NCBI GenBank assembly: GCA_034670265.1
Contig: JAXMNU010000002.1
Location: forward strand, 62,001-126,000
Reading direction: 5' to 3'
Source: Halomarinibacterium sp034670265
GTDB lineage: Bacteria > Bacteroidota > Bacteroidia > Flavobacteriales > Flavobacteriaceae
DNA length: 64,000 bases
Shown: positions 8,631 to 18,230 of the stretch, piece by piece
Layout: every line of letters begins with the position of its first letter
Position numbering within the stretch: position 1 is the first letter of the stretch
Program-made: the position numbers and the translations under genes
The notes under the pieces: model-generated
The model's input: the letters and a program-made list of their open reading frames with translations, nothing else
Told to the model about the DNA's origin: nothing
The model's database searches: none

Positions 8631-10019
8631 TTATAGCTTGGCTATGGATTTAATTTCAGATATAAATCTGTCTGCCAAGGCATCAGCTTCGTTCTGTGAT
8701 TTTGCTTCAGTATAAATTCGAATAATAGGTTCTGTATTTGATTTACGAAGGTGTACCCAATTTTCAGGAAAATCGATTTTTACTCCGTCTATGGTGCTTA
8801 TATTTTCTGTAGCGTATGTACTTTCAATGGTTTTCAAAATTGCGTCTACATCCAATTGTGGAATAAGTTCAATCTTCTTTTTACTCATAAAATAAGAAGG
8901 GTATAGCTTTCGCAAGTCACTTACAGTACAGTTTTTTTCGGCTAAATGACTTAAAAACAAGGCAATTCCAACCAAACTATCTCTCCCGTAATGCAATTCT
9001 GGATAAATAATGCCTCCGTTACCTTCACCTCCAATGACGGCATTTTCGGCTTTCATTTTTTCTACCACATTCACCTCGCCAACAGCACTAGCAAAATAGT
9101 TTCCACCATACTTTTCAGTCACATCTCGAAGTGCGCGCGATGATGACATATTGGAAACTGTATTTCCTTTTTTGTTTTTTAAAATATAATCCGCAACCGC
9201 AACAAGGGTGTATTCTTCTCCAAACATATCGCCGTTTTCATCGACAAATGCCAATCTATCCACATCTGGATCTACTACGATTCCTAAGTCTGCTTTTTCT
9301 TCTTTTACCTTGCTCATTAAATCACCTAAATGCTCCTTTAATGGCTCTGGATTATGTGGAAACTGCCCATTGGGCGTACAAAAAAGCTTCACAGTTTGTA
9401 CTCCTAATGCATCCAAAAGTAAAGGAACAGCAATCCCTCCAGTTGAATTAACAGCATCGACCACCACTTTTAAGCCTGCTTTCTTTATAGCTTCTTGATC
9501 TACTAAATCTAGTTCAAGGATTTCGTCTATATGGATATCGATATAGGCTTCATTTTTCGATATTTCTCCCAAATCATCCACTTCAGCAAACTGAAAATCA
9601 TCTTTATCTGCAATATTTAAAATTTCCTGTCCCGCTGCTGCATTTAAAAACTCCCCTTTAGCATTTAACAGTTTTAAGGCGTTCCATTGCTTTGGATTAT
9701 GGCTTGCAGTTAAAATGATTCCTCCATCAGCGTGTTCCAAAGTAACCGCCATTTCAACTGTTGGAGTGGTTGATAAGCCAACATCTACCACATGAATTCC
9801 CAATCCTACTAAGGTATTCATCACTAATTGTTGGATCATTTCCCCAGAGATTCGAGCATCACGCCCTACCACTACTCTGTAATTTTCTTTATCGCGCTGT
9901 TGCTTTATCCAACTACCATAGGCTGCGGCATATTTTACTGTATCAATAGGAGTTAAATTATTACTAGGCTCACCGCCAATGGTCCCTCGAATTCCTGAAA
10001 TAGATTTAATTAGAGTCAT
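8631..10019 (-). CDS. glmM: Phosphoglucosamine mutase (phosphohexomutase family)
   Basis: 462 residues. The active-site phosphoserine loop is TASHNPKQWNALK (near residue 102), the Mg-binding loop is DPDVDRLAFVDENGD (near 250) and the sugar-binding loop is GEGNGG (near 333). The N-terminal SGIRGTIGG and C-terminal RKSNTEPIIRIY phosphate loop complete the four-domain pattern. GlmM converts glucosamine-6-P to glucosamine-1-P for UDP-GlcNAc, feeding peptidoglycan and lipid A. Bacteroidota enzymes of this group can be annotated as phosphomannomutase or phosphoglucomutase, so substrate choice is the main uncertainty. Its start overlaps the end of the upstream acyltransferase gene by 14 bp, implying translational coupling. 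Confidence 0.88.
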   Translation of the reverse strand: MTLIKSISGIRGTIGGEPSNNLTPIDTVKYAAAYGSWIKQQRDKENYRVVVGRDARISGEMIQQLVMNTLVGLGIHVVDVGLSTTPTVEMAVTLEHADGGIILTASHNPKQWNALKLLNAKGEFLNAAAGQEILNIADKDDFQFAEVDDLGEISKNEAYIDIHIDEILELDLVDQEAIKKAGLKVVVDAVNSTGGIAVPLLLDALGVQTVKLFCTPNGQFPHNPEPLKEHLGDLMSKVKEEKADLGIVVDPDVDRLAFVDENGDMFGEEYTLVAVADYILKNKKGNTVSNMSSSRALRDVTEKYGGNYFASAVGEVNVVEKMKAENAVIGGEGNGGIIYPELHYGRDSLVGIALFLSHLAEKNCTVSDLRKLYPSYFMSKKKIELIPQLDVDAILKTIESTYATENISTIDGVKIDFPENWVHLRKSNTEPIIRIYTEAKSQNEADALADRFISEIKSIAKL

Positions 10020-11085
10020 TCCTATATTTAGGTTTTAATTTTAAAAAGTAGCTTTCAAAGTAACGAAACGATAAATGAGAAATGACAAGTGTCAAGCCCA
10101 GTGTTAATATATTCATTAAAATGATTGCTATAGTATCATTCATCCATTTTTGTGGTTCAAACTTCAAAAATAGAAACACCACAAAATTAAGTATTATAAC
10201 GTGGTACATATAAATTCCATAAGAGATATTTCCAAAATAAATTAACAATCGGTTTTTGACAATTACATTATTGTTATTGAATGCTATAGAGTGAAGAAAC
10301 AATGGGAATAAAAAACTTAGCATTAGATTTCTTTGCCATAATACTAAATTACTGAAGAAATCTGTGAAGAAAAATACTAGTGTAACTACTAAAATTGTTA
10401 AGGGTATGAAAGCTGACTTCTTTAAAAATTGAAGTTTTTTCTGTTCTTCCAAAATAGCTGCAATTCCGCCACTAAAAAGAAAGAAAAATACAAATTGAAA
10501 CTTCCTAAGTAGGTGCAACGATTCTAAGTGAAACAATGTAAAATAGAACGTACAGAGTAATGATAAAACTAACAAAATCCTTCTTCTAACTACAAAATAC
10601 AATAAAGGAGCTATCATTAAATAGAATTGCTCTTCAATACCAATAGACCAAAGAATCTCTAAAATCCCTCCAGGTTCATAAAGATTTGCAAGTACATTGG
10701 GTAGAAAAAAAACACACCATAAAATACCTTCCACAATATTATACTTTATCTCAAATGGAATACCTAATAAGGGCAACAAAGTAGTATATAAAAGAAACCC
10801 AAAAATGAGAATCAAATAATAAAGAGGAAAAATCCTAAGCACACGTCTCACATAAAAATCCTTCACAGAAAAATGACCTTTTACCTTGGCTCGATAAATA
10901 AGCCTAATAATCAGAAAGCCACTCAGGCAAAAAAACATATAAACTGCTTCTACCCCGCGATGAAAAATTGGTAGGCCATCATAAAACGGAAGCCCTTGGT
11001 TTTTCGATAGTTGTGGTAAATGGTATAACAGTACTAATGAAGCTAGAAAAAACCTAAGTGAATCTAAATTGGGTAATCTCTTCAA
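10006..11085 (-). CDS. Acyltransferase-3 family membrane protein (OafA/YrhL-like)
   Basis: 359 residues with about ten membrane segments. The family signature begins at the N-terminus (LPNLDSLRFFLASLVLLYHL) with the conserved Arg and His of the first helix; GVEAVYMFFCLSGFLI and WSIGIEEQFYL are the other two characteristic blocks. These integral membrane enzymes O-acetylate surface glycans or exported lipids. The acceptor is unknown. It is the first gene of a minus-strand group followed by glmM (14 bp overlap) and the class V aminotransferase, which suggests but does not prove a link to envelope sugar metabolism. Confidence 0.88.
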   Translation of the reverse strand: MKRLPNLDSLRFFLASLVLLYHLPQLSKNQGLPFYDGLPIFHRGVEAVYMFFCLSGFLIIRLIYRAKVKGHFSVKDFYVRRVLRIFPLYYLILIFGFLLYTTLLPLLGIPFEIKYNIVEGILWCVFFLPNVLANLYEPGGILEILWSIGIEEQFYLMIAPLLYFVVRRRILLVLSLLCTFYFTLFHLESLHLLRKFQFVFFFLFSGGIAAILEEQKKLQFLKKSAFIPLTILVVTLVFFFTDFFSNLVLWQRNLMLSFLFPLFLHSIAFNNNNVIVKNRLLIYFGNISYGIYMYHVIILNFVVFLFLKFEPQKWMNDTIAIILMNILTLGLTLVISHLSFRYFESYFLKLKPKYRNDSN

Positions 11086-11125
11086 ATTATAATTTTAAAG
11101 AAGCTAAAATACATATATTTATAGA

Positions 11126-11710
11126 ATGAATTTTCTAGCGCATATTTACCTTTCTGGCGATGAAGAAGGTGTGATTATCGGCAATTTTATTGCCGATGGT
11201 ATTAAAGGAAGAAAGTATAAAGTCTTTCCCGAATCTATTCAAAAAGGTATCTTGTTGCACAGAGCCATTGATAGCTACACAGACAAACACCCTATTGTAA
11301 AACAAAGTACCGCGCGCTTACATAAAAACTATGGGCATTACAGCGGTGTTATTGTCGATATTTTATACGATCATTTTTTAGCCAAAAACTGGAATAAGTA
11401 TCACAACATAGCTCTTGATATATATGTTGAAAATTTTTACGAATTACTTCAGAAAAACTTTGAAATTCTCCCACTTAGAATACAAAAGATGATGCCTATT
11501 ATGATTTCTCAAAACTGGCTATTAAGCTATGCTTCAACCGAAGGAATTGCGAAGATTTTAAGTCAGATGAATGTTCGAACCAAAGGGAAATCTAAAATGA
11601 ATTTAGCAATTTTAGAACTTGAAAAATACTACGAATATTTTGAAGAAGAATTCGAGTCTTTTTTTGCTGAATTAATTGCCTATTCAAAAAATAAACTATC
11701 TCAACTATGA
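11126..11710 (+). CDS. ACP phosphodiesterase-like (AcpH/DUF479) protein
   Basis: 194 residues opening MNFLAHIYLSGDEEGVIIGN, the exact style of the AcpH family N-terminus, with the HD-like metal motif HRAIDSYTDKHP near residue 52 and VIVDILYDHFLAKNW near 80. AcpH removes the 4'-phosphopantetheine arm from acyl carrier protein. In Bacteroidota the family is common and its activity is less tested. It diverges from the acyltransferase gene (40 bp) and overlaps the next gene by 4 bp, so it is probably co-transcribed with gamma-glutamyltransferase. Confidence 0.85.
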   Translation: MNFLAHIYLSGDEEGVIIGNFIADGIKGRKYKVFPESIQKGILLHRAIDSYTDKHPIVKQSTARLHKNYGHYSGVIVDILYDHFLAKNWNKYHNIALDIYVENFYELLQKNFEILPLRIQKMMPIMISQNWLLSYASTEGIAKILSQMNVRTKGKSKMNLAILELEKYYEYFEEEFESFFAELIAYSKNKLSQL

Positions 11711-13404
11711 GAATAATTACGCTGTTTTTATCCATTTTAATTCTTGTTAGCTGTAAAGAAAGAAGCCTTCGGCAAGACGTTGTTGTAAAAGAACCTGTCA
11801 TTGCCGAAAAAGCTATGGTGGTTTCGGCACGTGAAGAAGCCTCAAAAATTGGAGTAGAAATACTGCAAAAAGGAGGAAATGCTTTCGACGCTATGATTGG
11901 AACACAATTGGCTTTGGCTGTTGTATATCCTTATGCAGGAAGTCTTGGAAGCGGTGGATTTATGGTGTATCGTACGCAGTATGGAGAAATTGGGACCTTC
12001 GATTATAGAGAGAAAGCACCTTTAGCTGCTTCAAAAAATATGTATTTGGACGAACATGGAGAATTCCTTTCAGAAAAAAGTAAAGTGGGCGGACTTGCTG
12101 TGGGTGTACCGGGTACAATCGCTGGGATATTTGCTATTCATGAAAAATTAGGTTTCTTACCTATGGAAGAAATACTTGAACCTGTTATTAAACTTGCAAA
12201 TAAAGGTTTTCCCGTTACAGAACACCAAGTGAAACGATTTCAAGAATTTAAAACCATTTTTCAAGAAGTAAATGGAGAAAGCTCCATTTTTACTGAAACC
12301 TATAAAATTGGGGATACGTTTAAAAACTTGGCATTAGCGAACACATTAGGCAAGATTGCAGCAAAGGGTCGGTCTGAATTCTATCAAGGAGAAACGGGTA
12401 AAAAGTTTGTGGACTTTATTCAATCGAAGGGTGGAATTATCACCATGGAAGATTTAGATGCGTATGAAGCTGTTTGGCGAGAACCCATTGTTTTTAATTA
12501 CAAAGATTTGCGTGTTATTTCAATGCCACCTCCTTCCAGCGGTGGAATTTGCTTAGCACAAATTTTAAAAATGGTTGAGCCCTACCCAATTGCTGAATAT
12601 GGCCATAACTCGATAAAATATATTCAAGTAATTACAGAGGCTGAACGAAGAGCATATGCCGACCGAAGCTACTATCTGGGCGACCCAGACTTTGTTTATA
12701 ATCCTATTGATTCCTTAATGAGTGATGATTATTTACAAAACAGAATGACATCCTTTTCTTTTGAAAAAGCCACTCCATCTTCAGCTATTGGTTATGGAAC
12801 CGTTTCAGGCTATGAAAGTCCAGAAACAACACATTTTTCCATAGTAGATCAATTTGGAAATGCGGTTTCAAACACTACGACACTCAATTCAGAATACGGT
12901 TCAAAATTGTATTCAAAAGAGCTCGGCTTTTTTATGAATAACGAAATGGACGATTTTAGTGCTAAACCAGGTGAACCCAATATCTATGGGCTTGTAGGAG
13001 GAAAAGCCAATGCTATTGCACCACAAAAAAGAATGCTAAGCTCTATGACACCCACCATTGTTGAAAAAGATGGAGAATTATGGATGGTCGTTGGCACTCC
13101 AGGAGGAGCAACTATTATAACCTCTGTGGCACAAACTATTTTTAATGTGTATGAGTTTAATATGAATATGCAAGAAGCGGTAGATGTTCCCCGTTTTCAT
13201 CACCAATGGCTCCCCGATGCCATTCGGTATGAAAAAGATAAATTTTCTAAAGAATTAATAATTGAACTTGCTCAAAAAGGGTACCCACAAAACTTGGATG
13301 TCGATCCCATTATTGGTAAAGTAGATGCAATTTTAATTTTACCAAATGGTACGCTTCAAGGAGGTGCAGATAGCCGAGGTGACGATACTGCTGTAGGATT
13401 TTAA
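11707..13404 (+). CDS. ggt: Gamma-glutamyltransferase, lipoprotein form
   Basis: 565 residues. MRIITLFLSILILVSCKE is a lipoprotein signal (Cys16), so the enzyme should be anchored in an envelope membrane. The heterodimer-forming cleavage site and nucleophilic Thr are in PETTHFSIVDQFGNAVS (near residue 375); the gamma-glutamyl-binding block LGSGGFMVYR lies near 80 and the C-terminal GTPGGATI block near 462. It transfers or hydrolyses the gamma-glutamyl group of glutathione. The start overlaps the upstream stop by 4 bp (ATGA). Confidence 0.93.
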   Translation: MRIITLFLSILILVSCKERSLRQDVVVKEPVIAEKAMVVSAREEASKIGVEILQKGGNAFDAMIGTQLALAVVYPYAGSLGSGGFMVYRTQYGEIGTFDYREKAPLAASKNMYLDEHGEFLSEKSKVGGLAVGVPGTIAGIFAIHEKLGFLPMEEILEPVIKLANKGFPVTEHQVKRFQEFKTIFQEVNGESSIFTETYKIGDTFKNLALANTLGKIAAKGRSEFYQGETGKKFVDFIQSKGGIITMEDLDAYEAVWREPIVFNYKDLRVISMPPPSSGGICLAQILKMVEPYPIAEYGHNSIKYIQVITEAERRAYADRSYYLGDPDFVYNPIDSLMSDDYLQNRMTSFSFEKATPSSAIGYGTVSGYESPETTHFSIVDQFGNAVSNTTTLNSEYGSKLYSKELGFFMNNEMDDFSAKPGEPNIYGLVGGKANAIAPQKRMLSSMTPTIVEKDGELWMVVGTPGGATIITSVAQTIFNVYEFNMNMQEAVDVPRFHHQWLPDAIRYEKDKFSKELIIELAQKGYPQNLDVDPIIGKVDAILILPNGTLQGGADSRGDDTAVGF

Positions 13405-13495
13405 ATACAAAGTTTCAAAATATTGCATTTTATCGTTATTAATCTACCGATTATCGATTTGTAAGTATTTTACTACATTTTCATTGATTTTGAAC

Positions 13496-13503
13496 TATTT
13501 TTG
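13496..13503 (+). promoter_or_regulatory. Possible -7 promoter box before the hypothetical membrane protein at 13589
   Basis: TATTTTTG fits TAnnTTTG and lies 85 bases before the ATG. The spacer to any -33 TTG is wrong, so it is only a candidate. Nothing else is recognisable in the gap 13405-13588. Confidence 0.35.
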
Positions 13504-13588
13504 ACTGTTATACCTGTATCAATTATACAAAGTTGGTATGGTTTTCGGGGCTGAATTTTAAACCAACAATAAGCCGTCAAATAAAACA

Positions 13589-14602
13589 ATGAAGGGTAAA
13601 TCGTTCACCAAGGACTTATATGCCATCATCCCGCTTGTAATAAGTGGGCTTCTTTGTATATCCTTGATTTTTCTACTTTGGCAAAAAGTAGACTCTGAAG
13701 AAACCTTCATAGAAACTTTAAAAAGTGTCTCAACAGTCTTTATCGCTATAAGTGGCTTTTTAGCAGCCATCATTATGGTTTACTTAGCTGCTGCTGCGCT
13801 TAACTTAAAAACAACTCGAAAGACAGCCATTGATGCATTGAGTAAGATTACTCAAAAAATGCATCTGTTTCGGAATATTATTGAAATACTTCTTAATTCA
13901 AAAATATGGCTCCCTGGACTTAAAGAATATATCGACGAAGAGTTTGCAGGTCTTACCTTTTTTGAGGTAAAAGAATTTTACAAAGGGAAATCGAAATTAG
14001 CCATAGAGTTTCTTCAGGAACATCATAATTTTCAAGATACAGAAAACTTATACCTGGAGCTCAAGTCATTATTAATGACCGACCCAAAAGAAAGAAAACT
14101 CCCAGAAAATATTAGTTATCCGAGAGCATATAGCAAAGATATTGTTGCCAAATGGATAGAGCATAAATGTGGTTCTGGATTATGGTATTACTTTGGTTAC
14201 AAATATGGTGACTTTAAGCAATCCCTTGATTTCAATAACGTTTTTGAAAGGCATCAGGATAAAATTATGACTATTGCTAATACCATAGATAATGAAGCTT
14301 TTCAGGATTCATCTTTTAATGAAGTGTTTTTGGCAAAATTAGGGGAATACATGAACAAAGAAGTCATTCCAAAATTATATCAAGTACAAGGCGCTACAGA
14401 GAAATCACTGCCTGGAATGATGCTCTACCTTTATTTTATCTTTCTTTTCTTAGTAATTTTCGGTATTCTATTACCCATTGCTCATTTATTATTCAACCTT
14501 CATATTGCATCATTAATAGTAAGTTTCTCATTCGTTTCTAGCATACTTTTCTTTATCGCTATTAGTTTTTATCAGTATATCGTAAGAGAAGCAAATAGCT
14601 AA
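13589..14602 (+). CDS. Hypothetical membrane protein, four predicted membrane helices
   Basis: 337 residues, family not recognised. Two hydrophobic helices lie at about residues 8-30 and 46-70 and two at the C-terminus (about 272-297 and 302-330). They flank a soluble region of roughly 200 residues, rich in charged and aromatic residues and likely cytoplasmic. The two-helix / soluble / two-helix plan resembles signalling or phage-defence-type membrane proteins, but no catalytic motif is visible, so no role is proposed. It stands alone between ggt and uvrA. Confidence 0.6.
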   Translation: MKGKSFTKDLYAIIPLVISGLLCISLIFLLWQKVDSEETFIETLKSVSTVFIAISGFLAAIIMVYLAAAALNLKTTRKTAIDALSKITQKMHLFRNIIEILLNSKIWLPGLKEYIDEEFAGLTFFEVKEFYKGKSKLAIEFLQEHHNFQDTENLYLELKSLLMTDPKERKLPENISYPRAYSKDIVAKWIEHKCGSGLWYYFGYKYGDFKQSLDFNNVFERHQDKIMTIANTIDNEAFQDSSFNEVFLAKLGEYMNKEVIPKLYQVQGATEKSLPGMMLYLYFIFLFLVIFGILLPIAHLLFNLHIASLIVSFSFVSSILFFIAISFYQYIVREANS

Positions 14603-14665
14603 ATTTTAACGTATTTCTTCCTCTTTTTGGTTAGTTGCTTATTATAAATTCTGAAAGCATTTAAG

Positions 14666-14673
14666 TACCTTTG
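14666..14673 (+). promoter_or_regulatory. -7 promoter box only 6 bases before the uvrA start codon
   Basis: TACCTTTG is a perfect TAnnTTTG match. With a start site a few bases beyond the box, the mRNA would begin at or a few bases before the ATG at 14680, making uvrA leaderless or nearly so. It also rules out the in-frame TTG at 14671, which lies inside the box. No clear -33 TTTG is visible at 19-21 bp. Confidence 0.55.
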
Positions 14674-14679
14674 CAAACT

Positions 14680-17511
14680 ATGACAAAAAACGAAAATGTA
14701 ATTGAGGTTTTAGGGGCTAGAGTTCATAATTTAAAGAACATTGATATTGAAATTCCTCGTGACGAACTCGTTGTGATTACAGGGCTTTCTGGCAGTGGAA
14801 AATCTTCACTTGCATTCGATACCATTTATGCCGAAGGACAACGCCGTTACATTGAAACTTTTTCGGCATATGCCCGCCAATTTTTAGGCAATTTGGAGCG
14901 TCCCGATGTCGATAAAATTGAAGGCCTCTCCCCTGTTATTGCCATAGAACAAAAGACCACTAGCCGTAGCCCTCGTTCCACTGTAGGAACGATTACCGAA
15001 ATCTACGATTTTCTTCGTCTTCTTTTTGCAAGAGCTAGCGACGCTTACAGTTATGCAACAGGTGAAAAGATGGTAAGCTATAGCGATGAACAAATAAAGC
15101 AGCTTATCCTCGAGGATTTTAAAGATAAAAAAGTTAGTATCCTTGCCCCTGTGGTGCGTTCCCGTAAAGGACATTATCGCGAACTTTTTGAGCAAATAGC
15201 AAAACAAGGCTTTGTGAAAGTGCGTGTGGATGGTGAAATTATAGATATCGTAAAAGGAATGCGAATTGACCGATACAAAACGCACGATATTGAAATTGTA
15301 ATTGATAGACTTAAAATCACTGAAGAAAGTGATAATAACAAACGATTAACCGAAACCATCTTAACAGCCATGTATCACGGAGATGATGTCATGATGGTTA
15401 TCGATAACGAAACTAATGATGTTCGCTATTTTAGTCGATCGTTAATGTGCCCAACCAGCGGAATTTCGTATCCCAACCCAGAACCCAATAATTTTTCATT
15501 CAATTCGCCCAAAGGAATGTGCCCAAACTGTAAAGGTTTGGGGAAATTATACGAGGTAAATCTGGATAAAATTGTTCCCAATAAAAATCTTTCCATTAAA
15601 CAAGGGGCTTTAGCACCGCAAGGCCCTCAAAAGAGTAATTGGGTTTTTAAGCAGTTGGAACTTATAGCCCATAGATACAACTTTAGTTTAAGCGATCCTT
15701 TTTCAAAAATTCCCGAAGAAGCCAAAGAAATTATTTTTTATGGAGCTAACACAACTTTCGACGTAGAATCCAAAACCCTTGGAATTACTAGAAACTATAA
15801 AATAGATTTTGAAGGTGTTGCTACGTTTCTTCAGAATACTTTTGAAAATAACGAGTCGAAATCTTTAAAGCGTTGGGCAAAGGAATATATGGACAAAAAG
15901 ACTTGTCCAGAATGTAACGGAAGTAGGCTTAGGAAGGAATCGCTAAATTTTAGAATTAACAAAAAAAGCATTGCAGACCTTGCCGAGATGGATATTGAAG
16001 AGCTATCCGATTGGTTTGCTAAGATTGAAAAAGATTTAAGCGAAACACAACTTAAAATTGCTTCAGAAATTCTGAAAGAAGTACGATCGAGATTAAGTTT
16101 TCTCACCAATGTGGGACTTACCTATCTATCCTTAAACCGAAGTTCAAAATCGCTTTCGGGAGGTGAAGCTCAGCGTATTCGGCTAGCGACTCAAATTGGT
16201 TCGCAACTGGTAGGAGTGCTTTATATTTTAGACGAACCAAGTATTGGTTTACACCAAAAGGACAACCAGAAATTAATTCAGTCATTAATTGAATTGAAGA
16301 ATATTGGGAACTCGGTGATTGTCGTAGAGCATGATAAGGATATGATTGAGCACGCCGACTATGTTATTGATATTGGACCCGCAGCGGGAAAACACGGTGG
16401 GGAAATTGTTTCAAAAGGAACCCCTTCAGAAATAAAAAAACACCATAGCCTTACAGCAGATTATTTAAATGGTACAAAGGAAATTGCCATTCCTAAAAAA
16501 AGGCGAAAGGGAAACGGAAAAACACTCACATTAAAAGGAGCAACAGGAAACAACTTAAAAAATGTATCTGTAAGTTTTCCCTTAGGGACAATGATAGGCG
16601 TAACTGGGGTTTCGGGGAGTGGGAAATCTACACTTGTAAACGAAACGCTTTACCCTATTTTAAATGCCTATTTCTTTAATGGTGTCAAAAAGCCAATGCC
16701 CTACAAAAGTATTGATGGTTTAAAGCATATAGACAAAGTAATTGACATTAATCAGTCTCCCATTGGAAGAACTCCTCGTTCCAATCCAGCAACTTATACG
16801 GGCGTTTTTTCAGAAATACGGAATCTTTTTGCCAAAATCCCTGAAGCGATGATTCGTGGCTATAAACCAGGTCGTTTTAGTTTTAATGTAAAGAGCGGAC
16901 GTTGTGAAACCTGCCAAGGAGGTGGATTAAAAGTCATTGAAATGAACTTCCTTCCAGATGTATATGTGGAATGCGAAACCTGCCAAGGAAAGCGTTTTAA
17001 TAGAGAAACCTTAGAAGTTCGATACAAAGGAAAATCGATTTATGATGTGTTGGAAATGACCATTAATGAAGCTTGTGAGTTTTTTGAACACATCCCTAAA
17101 ATCTATAGGAAACTGAAAACCATTAGAGATGTTGGCTTGGGATACATCACCCTTGGGCAACAATCCACTACCCTATCGGGAGGTGAAGCTCAACGTATTA
17201 AATTAGCAACCGAATTATCTAAAAGAGACACAGGAAATACTTTTTACATCTTAGATGAGCCCACCACAGGACTACATTTTGAAGATATTAGAGTGCTGCT
17301 TTTAGTTTTAGAAAAATTAGTCGATAAAGGAAATACGGTGGTTATTATCGAACACAACTTAGATGTAATTAAGATTGTAGACCACATTATTGATATTGGA
17401 CCCGAAGGTGGAAAAAAAGGTGGAAAGGTTATTGCAGTAGGCACTCCCGAAGAAATTATAAAGAATACAAAAAGCTTTACAGCCCAATTTCTTAAAAAAG
17501 AATTACATTAG
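14680..17511 (+). CDS. uvrA: UvrABC excinuclease subunit A
   Basis: 943 residues, full length for UvrA. Two ABC ATPase halves are present: Walker A GLSGSGKSS near residue 34 and GVSGSGKST near 645, and signature LSGGEAQRIRLA / LSGGEAQRIKLA in each. The zinc modules are visible as CPNC...CPEC near 285-415 and CETCQGGG...CETCQGKRF near 745-772. UvrA recognises bulky DNA lesions and loads UvrB in nucleotide excision repair. The gene is followed after 16 bp by the LOG-family gene on the same strand. The ATG at 14680 was chosen because the only earlier in-frame start lies in the promoter box. Confidence 0.97.
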   Translation: MTKNENVIEVLGARVHNLKNIDIEIPRDELVVITGLSGSGKSSLAFDTIYAEGQRRYIETFSAYARQFLGNLERPDVDKIEGLSPVIAIEQKTTSRSPRSTVGTITEIYDFLRLLFARASDAYSYATGEKMVSYSDEQIKQLILEDFKDKKVSILAPVVRSRKGHYRELFEQIAKQGFVKVRVDGEIIDIVKGMRIDRYKTHDIEIVIDRLKITEESDNNKRLTETILTAMYHGDDVMMVIDNETNDVRYFSRSLMCPTSGISYPNPEPNNFSFNSPKGMCPNCKGLGKLYEVNLDKIVPNKNLSIKQGALAPQGPQKSNWVFKQLELIAHRYNFSLSDPFSKIPEEAKEIIFYGANTTFDVESKTLGITRNYKIDFEGVATFLQNTFENNESKSLKRWAKEYMDKKTCPECNGSRLRKESLNFRINKKSIADLAEMDIEELSDWFAKIEKDLSETQLKIASEILKEVRSRLSFLTNVGLTYLSLNRSSKSLSGGEAQRIRLATQIGSQLVGVLYILDEPSIGLHQKDNQKLIQSLIELKNIGNSVIVVEHDKDMIEHADYVIDIGPAAGKHGGEIVSKGTPSEIKKHHSLTADYLNGTKEIAIPKKRRKGNGKTLTLKGATGNNLKNVSVSFPLGTMIGVTGVSGSGKSTLVNETLYPILNAYFFNGVKKPMPYKSIDGLKHIDKVIDINQSPIGRTPRSNPATYTGVFSEIRNLFAKIPEAMIRGYKPGRFSFNVKSGRCETCQGGGLKVIEMNFLPDVYVECETCQGKRFNRETLEVRYKGKSIYDVLEMTINEACEFFEHIPKIYRKLKTIRDVGLGYITLGQQSTTLSGGEAQRIKLATELSKRDTGNTFYILDEPTTGLHFEDIRVLLLVLEKLVDKGNTVVIIEHNLDVIKIVDHIIDIGPEGGKKGGKVIAVGTPEEIIKNTKSFTAQFLKKELH

Positions 17512-17527
17512 AAAAAAAGTACTGATT

Positions 17528-18214
17528 ATGAGAAGTGAAAGCAGACATAAAAACTGGAATGAAATAAAAACCAACGACTCTTGGGCCATTTTTAAAATTA
17601 TGGGTGAGTTTGTGGAAGGGTACGAAAAACTAAGCCGTATTGGTCCTTGTGTTTCAATTTTTGGATCGGCAAGAACCAAAGAAAATCACGAATATTACCA
17701 ATTGGCTGTAAGAATTGCTCAAAAAATTACAGAAAGTGGCTATGGAATTATAACTGGAGGTGGCCCTGGAATCATGGAAGCGGGAAATAGAGGGGCTCAT
17801 CTTGCAGGAGGAACTTCAGTTGGGTTGAATATAGATTTGCCTTTCGAGCAACATGACAATCCCTATATCGATAAAGATAAAAGCATTGATTTTGACTACT
17901 TTTTTGTAAGAAAAGTGATGTTTGTAAAATATTCGCAAGGCTTTGTGGTTATGCCTGGAGGGTTCGGAACATTAGATGAACTTTTTGAAGCTATTACTCT
18001 TATTCAGACTTATAAAATTGACCGCTTCCCAATCATATTGGTAGGTACCGAATTTTGGAGCGGACTCTTAGATTGGATAAAAAACACACTTATTTCTAAT
18101 GGAAATATTAGTGCAGAAGATATAGACTTAATTAATCTAGTAGATACCGAAGATGAAGTTTTAGAAATATTGAATGATTTCTATAAAGAATTTAATTTAA
18201 GTCCTAACTTTTAG
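17528..18214 (+). CDS. LOG-family (TIGR00730) nucleotide 5'-monophosphate nucleosidase
   Basis: 228 residues with the two LOG hallmarks: GGGPGIMEAGNRGA near residue 77 and PGGFGTLDELFEA near 141 (PGGxGTxxE). Characterised relatives release the base from cytokinin riboside monophosphates or AMP and pyrimidine monophosphates; in bacteria the purine/pyrimidine nucleosidase role is more likely than cytokinin production. It is cytosolic. Tight spacing after uvrA (16 bp) and before the secreted nuclease-like gene (16 bp) suggests one transcript. Confidence 0.88.
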   Translation: MRSESRHKNWNEIKTNDSWAIFKIMGEFVEGYEKLSRIGPCVSIFGSARTKENHEYYQLAVRIAQKITESGYGIITGGGPGIMEAGNRGAHLAGGTSVGLNIDLPFEQHDNPYIDKDKSIDFDYFFVRKVMFVKYSQGFVVMPGGFGTLDELFEAITLIQTYKIDRFPIILVGTEFWSGLLDWIKNTLISNGNISAEDIDLINLVDTEDEVLEILNDFYKEFNLSPNF

Positions 18215-18230
18215 GCAGACTCCCCAGTGT

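Noticed and set aside
14671..14679. TTG start of uvrA three codons upstream of the ATG
   Set aside because: It lies inside the TACCTTTG promoter box; the ATG at 14680 gives the normal UvrA N-terminus.
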